DNA from: Phorcus lineatus
Lineage: Eukaryota > Mollusca > Gastropoda > Trochida > Trochidae
Reading direction: 5' to 3'
Assembly: GCA_921293015.1 (NCBI GenBank)
Contig: OV121084.1
Span: 48,395,864 to 48,459,863 of the forward strand
DNA length: 64,000 nucleotides
Both the position numbers and the translations under genes were made by a program. The notes beneath the pieces are model-generated. The model did not search any database and was not told the DNA's origin. It worked only from the letters and a program-made list of their open reading frames with translations. The first letter of the stretch is position 1, and every line of letters starts with the position of its first letter. This document shows, piece after piece, positions 12,736 through 25,623 of the stretch.

Positions 12736-12850
12736 CCAGTGTAAGATACTGCAGTGAAATATTTATACTGCGATAATAAACTAGTGTAATACCGCTGCAC
12801 GTATGACGTCATATTATTGTGTGGTTGTGACGTCACAATGTTTCGTTCAG
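12736..12850. repeat. dispersed repeat (copy 1) containing two consensus CRE palindromes
   Basis: The segment aligns with 24874-24950 through AGTGTAAG, TGCAGTG, TTATAC, GATA-TAAACTAGTGTAATACCGC and GCAC. Within or next to it are two perfect TGACGTCA palindromes at 12804-12811 and 12828-12835. TGACGTCA is the canonical CREB/ATF site. In the other copy the equivalent position reads TGACTTCA. Whether the sites are functional is unknown. The element type is unidentified. Confidence 0.75.
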
Positions 12851-15800
12851 TACACTTTTGGCAATCATGCTTGATTACTGAGGTCAAGTAATTAACAGAA
12901 TACAGATTTTGCTCGTTTTTTTACTGAATCATTACCTCGTTTAATAAAAATAATATTAAATGGAAGGTCGTTTAGTATCCTCTAGATATTCCATACTACC
13001 ATATATTATTACATACCACTCTATATTCCCCCCATCAGCTAACACATACATCACCATCTCATTGATCGGGAAACAAAAGAGCTTGAGATTACCACATAAA
13101 ACTAATTCCTTTTTTTTCCTGCACCGCGGCTCCTCAATATTCCCCTCAACAAGTGAATAATCTTCCCTGATAAGCTGCAGCGCCGATACATAATATTGCA
13201 CAACTAATCAACAGGTAGTCGTTATCTCCTGGAATACCTGGATTTACCTGCTTAAGATCGTTACTCTGTGTGCTGTTATGTAACCTGAGATAATAAACTG
13301 CTTCTTGTCAACTACTTGAGTATTGTTGAGAGAGTCAGGCCTCTGTTGAATCTACTCCAGGAATTCTCCTTGTTTCAGCTGCTTGTTTGGTTGCTACTTG
13401 TGATCAGTTGTAAGGATAACAGCTTGTTGATAAGCCACCCTCCTGCTGGGATCAAGTAACACAAACAGCTTTTCTCTCAGAAATAATCTCTGATAAAACT
13501 TTTTCATCACTTTCTATATGTTTTCTGCATGGATTTGATGTAATGTGCATAAATGCATCTAACTTCATGAACACAGAGATTCGTGTGATCTTGCTTATAT
13601 GTTAGTCAGTATAAGTTCAACATGAAGTATATTGAAATATTTTTCACCTCTGCAATTGTCTGTCATGCCAAAATTATGTAATAATAATGAAAGAATTTCT
13701 AATTGATAATATTTTCTGTATGATACATGTGTAATTGCATAGCTGCATCATAGTCTTTATTTCTATTGCTATCGATATTCAGGTGTGATACAAATACAAT
13801 GGGGAATGAGTGATTTTGGGTATAGTAGTTAACTGGCTGCATCCAATCCTTCTATCCTTGATCACATCGTTTCTGAAGCAGAACTTGAAAACCATTAGTG
13901 CTAGGTTAATGAAGCTTGGTCTGTAATTATCATCATTTGAAATTGTCCCTTTTGGGGTTTCATTTTTCTAAAATGTTAATATTTGGCAGTTTCCATGGAA
14001 AGGGAAGTTAAATTTTTTTATCCGCATCAGAAATAAGAAACTGTAAGGCCTATAGGTGAACAAATTTGGTACATGGAACAATCATTATGGATGTGCCTAT
14101 AGGGATTTTCAACTCTTTAATTTCTCAATTTTTGCTTTTTCGAAAGGAACGTAGCTTTAAAAAAAAATTCCGGAGCAGAACTAAAAAAACATAAGGCCTG
14201 GGTTAAAGAAAATTGTTATATGGAATAATTGTCAAATATAACTATACCTGGAGTTAATCCTGGTTTATTAGTTTACTTGTTTCAACAACGCTATAAACAT
14301 AATCATTTTCAATAGTATACATGTAAAACTTGTCATACAAATTATTTGAGGGTTAAGCTGCCCCATAATGCCTATTGTTTTTAAATTATGCATTATTAAG
14401 ACATTATGAATTAAAAATATATTCAATCTTCGAATACATTCAATCCACAAAGTGTTTATAACATGACATGAATAGTTGACCAAATGAATTTGAGAAAATT
14501 AGCCTGTGATGCTTTTGGTTAAATTTTTGCAGTTTGTAATATCATAGATATATTTCAAATTAAGAAAAGAAAATTTGCCTTGAATATTATTAACAAATGA
14601 AAAATTCATAACTTAAATTAAGCTTTCAAATCATATTGATAAGGACTAAACACTTTTGTCGTAAGTCGTGACAATTCATTTGCTTATGGTCAGTGAGAGG
14701 CATGCTTTTGCTACACATTTTATTGACTAATTTGATTTATGGTTTTCATATTTATAAATCGTCAAATCTATGATGAAGAAGTTTATTGTGCACAAGATCA
14801 AAAGTACAAATACTGAAGACAATTACTTGGAGAGGAAATGTAATTATGGACTTATTAATAGAACAAGATAATGTATAAAACGTGTCATTCAGGTGATATT
14901 TATGCAAATTATGTCAGCATAATCACACGTGTGAATTCAATATGCACGGGTTGGGTTGTCAATGCAGTGATCATAACCTGGTAACCGTAAAGCATTACAC
15001 AGGAATTCTCATCGATTTTACAATCACGCCAATTGTATGGATTCATCTTACGCAGTAAAAGATGACGCCTGTATTTCATTCATGACTTTGCCATATTCAC
15101 CATTCCCTTCAATGTATGGAGTTATGCACTTGAGAAGTTGAGAAGTTGAGAATTGTAAACGACATTGTCCATTTCATAAGATGTAACTGCGTGCATTTCA
15201 TTTCTCAACAATTCATGGTCACACTTTTATGTATTTTATTCATAGGACATACATAAATATAAGCATGTGTTTCAAGATACTCAGTCATATGAACAGCTGT
15301 ATCCTGTTGACTTATGAACACTTTGAAAGTTGAGTCAGAAATAATGTAAATGACAATTTCCGTTGAAATCTATTGATGTCAATTTTAAGGGTTTGTCTGT
15401 TGTATAACATTTCAAGGATTGGAGAATCAAAAGGATAAATCTTTTATTATACCGGGGACAAGTCAGTCCTGAAAACAGAAGTACAAAAAAAGGATTAGAT
15501 TATATTTGTATTATTTAAGGAACCACTTAACAATTGGATAGGAACTATGTTTAAAAAAACAGTCACAATTCAGTCAACATGGCTAGCTTCTGAATAATGA
15601 ACTGTTATTTAGATTACATAAGATTGTATTTGGAATAATTTCATATATTTTTCATATCTACAACAGTTGAATTTTCCAAAATGCATATACAGAAATAGCT
15701 AGGATATTAAATACTTGCATAATATTTTTTCACTTTGAAAGATCAGTTTTCTTTTCTGTTTTCCAATAATAATATTCTTGAGTTGTCCAAAATTATTCAA

Positions 15801-15940
15801 TATATGACAATAAGCTTTGAGTATATGATCATTATGAAATATTTACATGGCTATTGATTTGAATTAAAATTCTGTGTATTGGCAATCTGTAACGTAGGGC
15901 AATAAAAACAGAAAAGATAAGTTTTGTATAAATATTACAA
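12851..15940. other. gene-free stretch with islands at about 13060-13320 and 14890-15130
   Basis: No gene was recognised. Two intervals are less AT-rich. One lies at about 13060-13320. The other, at about 14890-15130, holds ATGCAAAT (14902-14909) and the palindromic E-box CACACGTGTG (14924-14933). These motifs are short enough to occur by chance. The rest is AT-rich. Confidence 0.45.
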
Positions 15941-16360
15941 TTAAAGAGAACCTAGCTCTGTGATTAGTTTGAGTTACACATGCCAAACTATATGAAAGGT
16001 GTCAATTTAACAAGGATTGATATTATCATCGTTTTTTATGCTGAAAAATACAATTATAATGCTTTTTGGTTCATTTTGTGAAACTTAATTATTGAAACCT
16101 TCTGAAGGAGGTAAAAGGAAAACATATTACTTGATAGTATTTGAAAGATTACATGACTTCTTTTCTTGTATAGTTATGTCAGTTTGGCTTCAGTACCTAC
16201 ATAGAAATGTTGTTCAATTATCATCAAACATTAAAGATTGTCATGTATTTTATAATTTTGTATGAATATGTGAGATGTTTTGAAAGAATATCATCATTGG
16301 TGTACTGTCATGTAAAAAAGCCAAATAAAATACCACAAAAATTATAGAGTTGCTCTTTAA
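15941..16360. mobile_element. MITE family A, diverged copy
   Basis: TTAA occurs at both ends (15941-15944 and 16357-16360), with TTAAAGAG on the left and CTCTTTAA on the right. The left 90 bp follow the order of the family-A copies (CTCTGTGA, then a CCAAACT block, then GGTGTCA). The middle is too diverged to align by eye. This is probably an old copy, in the same orientation as the one at 46722-47953. Confidence 0.55.
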
Positions 16361-19300
16361 TCTTATGTTACAAATCTGTTGTATGTGATGCCTTTACCTG
16401 TGCACAAACTGCACAAGTATTCCAGGTAAGGTAAGGTGTGTAATCTTGAACCTGAGTGTTTCACATGCATGTCATACTCGTCATACAACTGTTAATAACA
16501 CCTGTCCATTCCAATGTGAAGGTATGCTTTAATAAAATAAAACTAGATAAAAAAATATATCCTGACCGCATTATTTTCCAAGCATGTCATGAATAAATCG
16601 AAGAAGTGGCAATTAAATCAAAGCTCCTCCGCTTAGATTTAATAAGATGTAGGTGTTTTCCTGCAACTAGCATTAATCTATTTAAACAGGTAGATCTTAT
16701 CTATTTTACCTGCCTTAATCTTTCTAAACAAGAACATCTTATCTTTGCTACCCGGACAAATTACTCGGTATCTGTCTCCGTGAAGTATTTTCAATTAGCA
16801 ACCATGTTGGCAGGTATTCTACAGTGTCTGGTGAAGAGCATGTAAATCCCTGCTAATTGTTAGCCGTTATTTGTGTACATATTGCATCGAGTTCACTAAG
16901 TAGCACGTGTACGCTACGTCATTGACATATGTCCGTTACCTAGACTTTGATCGACAAGTTTTCTGGCAACTGCAACTTGCAACGTACACAACAGATTTCA
17001 AGTTTCATTTTGCGTGTAGTTGCCTGCAGGAGTACTTGTTTTAATCCATCTTGTGTAATGAGAGTTTGTGAAGTTGTATGTTTGTGAATATCTGTTAGAA
17101 ATAAGTGCATGCACACTTCATGAACATATATGTCTTATTCAAGTCCTTGAGAGTTTTGTATCTACATTTATATACTTCCTCGAGAACTAACAAGCAGACT
17201 GTGCATGGAAATATGTTCAAAAGCAAATGTAAAAAAAGTTTGGAAAAAATTACCTTGCAAGAACTATATCCAAAAGCTTTTATTTTTTCAGAGGTGATAT
17301 CTTTAGACAAAGTCATATGGAGACTAAATTGAGTGCTTTGATCTTGATTGCTCCCTTAATCTTTTGTGCATGATAGGTGTTTTGCCCAGGAAATTTAAAT
17401 GATGAAGTCATCAAAACCAATTCCATTACTATGCAAATAGAATGAGTCAATTCAACAGTTTAGATTCTGCTTAAAGGTTTTAGAAAGGTTTAGTGAAAAT
17501 CCATCCACAAAATCTGTTTCTTCATTTCTGTTAACCTCAGCACTTTCAGTTGAAAGCTAGGTACAGATGGTTGGTCTAATAGAGACTATTAATCGTAATC
17601 TTAGAGATGGTTCAACCTTCAGTAAGGGCAACATGGGCCTTACCCAAAAACATTAAAATCTAAAACTTTACACATGTTACATCATGCAATACCTGATGAC
17701 CTACAGAGTCAAAGGTTCAATAAAGACAAAGCAAGTTCACCAGTGCAAAAAGCTCAGGAGGATATCTTACCTTAAGAATTTTTCAGAACTTGTTGTTCCT
17801 AGTAACATGTTAGAGACAAAAAAATACAGACGTCAATATTTTCCCATTATGTTTCGTGTAAAGCCCTCTCTTAAACCTTATCAAGGACCCATTACGTACA
17901 TTGATAGTTCCAAGTCAAATTAGAAATGTTAAGCAGCTGATAAACGTTAGCAGGCAACCTAGAGATTGTCTTCTTGCACGGATCCTTTTAAAGAAAAATC
18001 CCAGCCATTGTTTGATGAGTTTTTCAACTGATAAACTCGCGAAGAGCACACAGATAATTTGTTGTAGAGGCAATATACCTGTCAATCAGCATTAGGAGGA
18101 AATTATATTGTTATCTTACGTCTTTATCATAATGGGGTATACTTGTTTATTGCATATAATGGAAACTCACTTTTGTTGAGAAGAATGATTGTAAATGTAA
18201 CTTCTGGAAAGAGGGATTTGTAGGTGTTAACTGTCAATTTTGTAAACCGTTTTCAATTGGTGGGTATTACTGGCTATCATATGATTAGGTTCTATCAAAT
18301 CATTATGGCATGATGAGGTTGTCAATATTGCTGGGTTTATCATTCTCCATTCTATACATTTGAGGGGCAAGATTGAACAAATTTGTACCAAAACATTCTC
18401 ATATGCATCTTCCAAGGAATAAAAGTTAGAATTAAATAGCACTGGATTCAAATTTGCTCTATCACCATGGTCTGAAAGCAGTCCAACTACTATCATGTCA
18501 TGGAATGGAAAGCCCCTGATAAAACAAGCATGAATCCCTGTATAGTAAATTTTAAAAACTTTAATTCATGGGAACACAAATGATGTTAATGCGACTGAGA
18601 TGCTACTTTATGGGATTCAAAACAATTAACAGAGTGAATAAGCATCCACCTCGACTGGCAGAAGGGTAGAATAATGGTTATTTTTTTAAGGTACTGAAGC
18701 ACGTTTTCTGAGGGAAATAAAGGAGCCTCTCAAAAGAGGAAATTAATGTTTCCAATTGTGAAAGAATCTTTGTAATCAATACAATGATTTCTTATATGAA
18801 CGCAACAGCTTTGGTTAGGATGAACAAATCCATTTCTCTAATTCAAATGAATAAAATGATTTCATACTAAAATGGCTGCATGCTGTTCTTGCTTGAAACA
18901 TGATATTGTATTCCATGACATTAGATAATCAGGTTTTAGTAATGATATTTTTCATCCTCTGAATATGAAGAAATATATTTTGCGTGCAGTGCCTGTTACA
19001 TTTTGAAACCTGCAGATAAGGTGTTCAGGAGGTATAGTAATGAAATACGTAAGATTTTGAATGATATGATTCATAAGAGTGAATATTTGAAAAGTTTGAT
19101 TTGATATTAAAAATGAATCTGTAGAGATGATTTAAATAATTTGGTTATATCTGAGCCTCTCTGATGTCCAGATTTAATAAACACATTCTGGATGACCCTC
19201 TTCTAAATTGTATGGAAGTAAATAATCTCCTTGTCTACCTTGTCATCCTCTTCATAATGGTATAAACTGACCCCAGCAGCTCATAATTAACCTTGCCTAT

Positions 19301-20143
19301 CTGCCGCTCATTACCAGGGGTATTGCGCTCTAATCCATGAGTAATTTCACACTTTATTTTATATAGGCAGCCAAACATCTCCATGATATTTAACTCAGCC
19401 ATCTCATAACAACAGCAACAAATTCCTTAATGTTAGGGGATAACCAATTGGCCTGGACTTTACAGAGATAAAAGTTATCATAAACTGTGGACATCTCTTG
19501 GACATAATCAACTCAGAGTCAGAAATATTTATAAATTGGCACTTAAAGTCTGTTTCGTGGTGTTAATTTGACAATGACAGCATCTTGTTTTGATAAGGGA
19601 TTTTAAAATCTGGTCCAAGTTGCCTTCCAGTCGATATCCCATCGAGAGTTATCAACCTTGTTATCAGTGTATAGTTGCCTCCCCCGTTGAATCTTTCTCT
19701 GTTTGTCTCAATCAACCCTGATATATAAGTTCTATATGTTTGACAGTAATTTCCCTTCCTGGTCCTCCTCCCTATTTTTTCACTTTCTTTGTAATTATTG
19801 TCTGACTTACCAGAATATCAGTTTATCCCTCCCAATTTTCTTTCTCTTTCCTTTTTACCTTTTAAGTGATTTCACAACTTTAAATTGTCACTCTAATCTA
19901 AAAACATTACAATTTCCATCTTTATATTATGTTTCTAGATTTTTTAGCATTCTTTTTTTTCCATTGTATACCCTGCTGAACACTCCATTTTTCATCATGC
20001 TTTCCTGTTTGTACCATTTTTGCAATAATATTTCCTCCATCAATGTTAATTTGGTGTAATCTTACTTTAGTTTATTGAAAAAAGTTTATAGTTTTATTTC
20101 CTTGAAATATCGTTTTACAAATATAAAATAAAATACATCAATG
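16361..20143. other. gene-free stretch with GC-balanced islands at about 16380-17060 and 19160-19690
   Basis: No gene was recognised; the open frames at 17684-17923 and 19703-20059 have no domain I know. Two intervals show more complex, less AT-rich sequence: 16380-17060 and 19160-19690. The second has TAATTA, GATAA and TGACAG words of the kind bound by homeodomain, GATA and Meis factors. These are candidate cis-regulatory regions by composition only. Confidence 0.45.
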
Positions 20144-20224
20144 TCGTAAACAGGTCGCCGCTAATGGCTGAAATATTGCCCAAGCGGCGTTAAACAATAA
20201 CTCACTCACTCACTCGTAAACAGG
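20144..20224. repeat. 11-bp direct repeats (target-site duplication)
   Basis: TCGTAAACAGG is present exactly at 20144-20154 and 20214-20224, directly abutting the SINE fragment. It marks the insertion site and lets the empty site be reconstructed. Confidence 0.9.
20155..20213 (+). mobile_element. 5'-truncated SINE tail with perfect 11-bp target-site duplication
   Basis: The insert is 59 bp. It contains GGCTGAAATATTGCCCAAG, the GCGGCGTTAAAC module shared with the full SINEs at 10128 and 33690, and a (CTCA)n tail. It is flanked on both sides by TCGTAAACAGG (20144-20154 and 20214-20224). A direct duplication of this size is what LINE-driven target-primed insertion leaves. Only the 3' end was copied, a common outcome of incomplete reverse transcription. 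Confidence 0.9.
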
Positions 20225-20747
20225 AAATCTTTTGGTATGAATAATTCATGAACAAGGACCTTGTTATTGAAAAATAACACATGATAAAATATATGTATTC
20301 AATCACTTGAGAAAAATACAGTTGAAATAGTTTTTAGAATTTAGTTACAAATTAATTTTAAAACCTCATGAGATCTGTCACTGAAAATAATTTATTTCTT
20401 TTTATATCTCACGGAAGTGCACTTTTATCAGAACTCTAAGTGGAGTATTAAAAATGTTATAAGGAATATACTATGTGTTTAATGTGTAAATTAACAGCTT
20501 TTTCTGATAAGATAGTGTTGAAATATCAATGAATATGTTTTTGAAAATACAATGTCATGAGGAAGTTTTCAACAACAACAAATTTAACAGGCAAAGCATT
20601 TGTCTAAGTCCAAAACTGTTTAAATCTAGTTGAGATACCCTTAATTTGACTCGTGTTTTTTTTTAATTAATTAGGTATACAACCACTACATTAATTTAAA
20701 TCATATTTAAGTTTAATGTTTTAATGTTAAGAAATCAATTTGTGAGG

Positions 20748-20847
20748 ATTTATGGTTTATCTGTCGTGAGTGGATTATTGTGATAAATTCTGAGCTTTAG
20801 CAAGGAATTTATCACAATAATTCATAAGGGACAGATAAACCGTAAAT
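20748..20847. repeat. 100-bp near-perfect hairpin (43-bp arms, 14-nt loop)
   Basis: The left arm (20748-20790) and right arm (20805-20847) pair at 36 of 43 positions. There are two solid stems, GTTTATCTGT and TTATTGTGATAAATTC, separated by one 10-nt internal loop. The word CTGAGCTTT(T)AGC occurs both in the loop (from 20790) and just after the right arm (from 20848). It may be a very short fold-back element, or it may be transcribed into a precursor-like hairpin. There is no second copy in this window. Confidence 0.85.
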
Positions 20848-21064
20848 CTGAGCTTTTAGCTAGTTATTCTTTTTCTTACCCATGCAAGTCAAATTGTTTT
20901 GAAGTCTCCTTGTCACATGTATGCTAGACTCACTGAACGAATGAATAGAAATAGTTTTGTCAGCCAATCAGATTACGCGTTATTTTTAGAAAAACCCATG
21001 ACCATTTTGAAAACTTTGATACCCGGGATATTTGTGCCTGCTTGGGTAAGGAATATATATATAG
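20848..21064. other. short gene-free spacer
   Basis: Nothing recognisable beyond the AT-rich background. Confidence 0.4.
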
Positions 21065-21092
21065 ATAATATAATATAATATAATATAATATA
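21065..21092. repeat. (TAATA)n microsatellite
   Basis: About five tandem 5-bp units, preceded by a short TA run. Confidence 0.9.
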
Positions 21093-23511
21093 GGATTTTG
21101 ACGGATCGAGAGGGGGATGCATGAGTGAGCAACAGAGTTCCGAAAAAAAGTAAAAATATTGGGTAGTATTTCTCATACTTGACAAAAGGAAAATGTAGGG
21201 CAGGGAAATTAAATCTTTTGGAATGTTTTTAAAAAATTAAAAGAATCTGCATAAAAAATTGTAACTTTTGACACCCAAAAAGCGCACCCCAAACGAAAAT
21301 CCTGACTTCGAGGTAAAAATATCATGAACTATAGTCTGTCAGTTAAACAACCTTCAGTGAAGGTGGGCACATTCATCAATGGATTCTTGTTCACTGGTAG
21401 AGCTGGAAATATCCCTCCATCACTGCATAAATATATCTGAAGGTTTTAACTTCAACCACTTGATAACATGTAGATTGACAGTTTCTTTCTGATAGCAATT
21501 TCTTATCGCTTTGATGGACTGAAAGGGATACATGTTGAAAAGATGAATTTTAACGAAGCAAATTGTATTTGTTTATACACTCCATTTGCGCAATGTGTGA
21601 AAAGGAATATCTTCTTGATATAAAATCTTCTCAAATGGGTTTGGTTTACGTTTGAAATTTAAATTGTCACATGCTTATCAGAGATTACGTGAATGGAATT
21701 TTCATATCTCGTCCTGTATAATTCAAACATCAATCAACACTTTGTAAATTGTACTTTCAGAGAGAAGATATTCTCAAATCTTTATGTTCAGATTTTATTC
21801 AATAAATATTACAAAAATGTACATTTGTGAGAAAATATTTCCACAACAGTCACAAAATTTGTGAAATCAGAAATATCTCTTATAGAAGTAAGTTTTTCTA
21901 AATTTGATTTCACAAATGCAGTGCAGTATTTTTTTGATAACCTTAAATAAAAAATGGAAATTTAAACGATTTTATAGACTCAACTTAATTTCAACAAGAA
22001 AAGGATATTTGTATAGTCAGTTTGACATATGTGTCTAGTTTAATCCTGCAAGAAAACAACAGAGTATGCTTTCTACCTGTGATGCCTCAAAAACATCAAC
22101 TTGTCAAGTATGATTGAAGTAGTAATTGCTCAAAATTATAATTGTTTTATTTTTGTTTGTGAAAACTCAAATGTTTCTTTTTATAACTACCTTTTAATTT
22201 TTTAAAGTAGTATTTGTGTTCAAAGGAATTTTTTAAGTTTCCTCAAATTTTAAAGTATGGTATTTTTTATTGAGATGTGTTTAAAACCGTTTCAGTTTCT
22301 TCCTAGAAATAAATTTAATTCACAGATACTCGTCTGAGGTATTCAGTAAATGTGTTGAGGTGAGATAACAAGCAGACAACTTAGATAAATCACATTCACA
22401 GATATTTATTTCAATCAGCATCTGGCTTGCTATTTCTTAATTTTCTAATTTGATCTTCACAAATGATAAGACAAACTTAGTTACTAATTTTTGCAAAGAA
22501 TTTTTTTTACTGAAGTGTGGATAGATAAATTTCAATTAGATTTAATTCAAATATTTGGGAGCTAAGCTTTACCTTTCCTTTAAATAAGCCCATATGAAAC
22601 TTAATATTTAATATCCATGTTGGTTAACAGTGCAAGGGAAATTGGGAGTTACAACATTCCTTCATACTAAATAAAATGGCTGTAATGGTACTGTGAGGTA
22701 TAAATTGTTTACTTGTTGATTACATTTATTTTGAAAAAGCTGAATAGAATGTTGTCATTTTTACAAAATGAAAAGTTATAATTAACTTCAAAGTATATGT
22801 ATCTTTTTCTTTAATTTAAAAAATAAATGTTGTTTGTATATTGTGAATGCAATACAGAGAGACAGGAACCATTGTTATCTTTTTGATAAAAATTATCATA
22901 CTGAGATGAAACGTATCTAATTGTTTTGACTTTCGCTGCAAGAAGTATATTTATGAGGCAAGCAACCAGAGTGCTAACATTACTTTCACATTAATGCATC
23001 CTGGAGCCTCGGACATTCTCATACATTTCCTACCCATTTATGAAATATTCCAACGGAATAAATCACGTAAGGTCGTAGGTCACAGATAAGGAAGACAACT
23101 CTTATCAAGTTTATCGCAAATGTGGAAAGACACGATAAACTCTTTATACTTTTAAGAGCTTTTGCAATTTCTATATTGAATTTAATCAGCTGATGTAATT
23201 ACAAGCAGACGAATTAGGAAGAGGAAAAGAAATCATCAGATTATAAATAAACAACGGAATTATGTTTTTGAATAAGGGAAGCAGAGGATCATGGGAGAAG
23301 AAATTCACAACTTTCTCACTCTGAAATAGACTAACATAGGTCTCTAAAATGTTGATTCTTAAAAAATGATTATTCCATTTTTAGAGGTAACTCATTATCA
23401 TTAGACCATCAGGGTCATGGGAAGAGGGTGAATTTAAAATGACATGCCCTATCAGGTCGGAAATTAAATTTGAAAGGAACATTCTTCTTAATGCATACCT
23501 GTTATACTAGC
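21093..23511. other. gene-free AT-rich stretch
   Basis: No gene and no shared repeat was seen. The stretch has long AT-rich blocks and only very short open frames. Confidence 0.6.
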
Positions 23512-23589
23512 CCTGCTTCATGACTGTGTATATGAAGGAGCCTTTTATACAGTCTAGGTCCACATTCAGCAAGTCTAGATTGACTGAAC
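23512..23589 (+). repeat. dispersed repeat family D, copy 1
   Basis: About 78 bp match the reverse complement of 33463-33540 at high identity. Shared words are TTCATGACTGTGTATAT, GGAGCCTTT, CAGTCTAGGTCCACAT and AGCAAGTCTAGATTGACTGAA. A shorter third match lies at 26701-26729 on the minus strand. No coding potential. The family is unidentified; the foldable structure of copy 2 suggests a MITE or fold-back end. Confidence 0.8.
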
Positions 23590-24873
23590 ACACATATGAA
23601 TTAGGAGCCCAAAGAACAACAATTATCATGGTTAGAGGAACAGTAAATTATTGAAATTTTTCATAGTCTACTGTTATACCTGTTTCTATATCGGTGAATG
23701 TCCCCTCGAATTTTGTTTTTAAAAAAATGCCCCGAGGTGTTGTAACTTTATGAACAGGAGAATGTGTTGAACAAACAAAATGGTAGTGAATACATCAATC
23801 TTTGCATCAATTTTCATCTTTTTATGATCATCAAAATAACATTCTAACAAATATGAGTTTCACTTTTACTGCAATTACTTGCAATGATATTTAAAAATAT
23901 TTGCTTGAAAAGACTATGTCCCTCCTTTCAAAACATCTACAGAAATATTTTCGGTATAGTGTTATTTCAAATTCTTAAACATTTTTGACATTCAGAATGT
24001 TCTTTATGTCCAATCTAATAGTAAAGGAATATTTCAATGGAGGTAACCCTTGTGATTGATGTTGAATGATGATATCAGAACGACTAAACCATTGAGAGTA
24101 TGGACACAGAAAGCTATAAAAATAAAATCTTTTAAACCTTTTCTTCTTTCTTTATCACAACTTTGTAGCTGAGATCTCAATGACAAATCCACAGCCTTGT
24201 ATTTGGAAGGTTTCCAATTCTGAAGAAATAAACCCTTTTAGAAAAACTAAATCCTTGAGATGAAAATGATTTCATTTCGAAGTTGATGTTCTGATAAACT
24301 CTTGATAAGCGTGGCCATGATGTTAAAGGTTAATGCAGAACTCCTCAATAAATTGATAAACTATTTTGGGAATTGTGATTTAGGAGCACTGATTAGCTTC
24401 TGTGACAATTCATTCTTATTTCTAAGCGTATAACACTCCCGTTGATTGATTTGAAGTCGGTAATAAAGTTTATCTATAGAATTTATGATGTCCTGAGTAG
24501 GCGAGTGATATTCAGTCTTGTCTTAGCACATGTATTTGTTGTACCTATTGACAGTCCAGTAATAAGTCTTGTACTGAACTGGATCTGTTCCATTGTAAGG
24601 GAATGTTGAAGATGACAGTACTGACATTACATAGACATTTGATAGAATGTAGTGATAATTAATCTGACGACACATGTTTAGAGATAAGTCTGGTTGACTT
24701 TAGAATTACTCATTTAACATAAAAAAAATCAAAGAATTGTAAAGATAAAGGGATGAAATTTCAGTTTCATCACGACATCTAATGAACAAAATGACACAGA
24801 AGCAATGTATATTATAAAGACAAAGAAATGTTGCCTGTAGTTGTCATGATGACATGATCCATTATTACTCGCT
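23590..24873. other. gene-free stretch
   Basis: No gene or shared repeat was recognised. Confidence 0.55.
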
Positions 24874-24950
24874 TGTGTAAGTAATGCAGTGTAATACTTA
24901 TACAGGGATATTAAACTAGTGTAATACCGCAGCACCAATGACTTCACAAT
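24874..24950. repeat. dispersed repeat (copy 2 of the 12736 family)
   Basis: It matches 12736-12815 over about 75 bp, with one uninterrupted TAAACTAGTGTAATACCGC block. The CRE palindrome of copy 1 is mutated here to TGACTTCA. Both copies are in the same orientation. Confidence 0.8.
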
Positions 24951-25623
24951 ATTTTCAATAACCCACCATGGTTTGGTATGTCAATTTCAAACGATAACCA
25001 ACAAAGTATATACCTCAATGGCTAAAACCAGAAGCCAAGAAGATGCCAATCCTCCAACAAATGTCAGTATATCACTGCTTGTCAATGATGACACAGGGTT
25101 GTTTGTAATAAGTAGATTGTCCACAAAGCAGGTGCATACTTAGGTGTATGTGTACATGTGAAATATAATTGATGTGTAAAGGCACAACCAGTGATAAGCT
25201 GTGTATACTTTTCAAAGGAAATATTTTAACTTGACACTATGTAAAATTTAAAATGCTTTTACAGGAGTAACTACTTTTTTTACTTGGGTTATAACCAAGG
25301 ATTGGTCATTTGCTAAAAATAGACTATCCCAGGTTGCTTTGGAGCCACAGGTGAAGGGTAAAGATGTAATTCCTTAATGACAATTTCTGAAAAGGCAACC
25401 TATGGCTGATATCCAGACCTGTGTGTGAATAATTTACACCTACTTCTTTCAAGTGTAGCTATAAATTCATATCGATCATATAGATAATTTAGAAGGATGA
25501 ACACCTGTGTGTTTTCAGGTGTTCCTTTTGGATATTGTGAATAATATATAATATGTATGATATATGATATAAGCTACTGTTTGCTTTTATGGTGAAAATA
25601 AACATGAAAGCATTGAAGTTACG

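Noticed and set aside
12535..12744. Open frame with ILPYIPYYPIFHTTLY-type repeats
   Set aside because: It is a by-product of a 17-bp minisatellite read in rotating phase.
14902..14909. POU octamer ATGCAAAT and its copies at 26085 and 36401
   Set aside because: Several hits of an 8-mer are expected by chance in 64 kb of AT-rich DNA; not called as sites individually.
17684..18095. Two overlapping plus-strand frames as a frameshifted gene
   Set aside because: I tried to read them as one broken protein and found no recognisable family or consistent motif order.
19703..20059. 118-codon plus-strand frame, hydrophobic, possibly membrane protein
   Set aside because: It derives from a C/T-rich strand, which yields Phe/Leu/Ser-rich frames automatically; no homology recognised.
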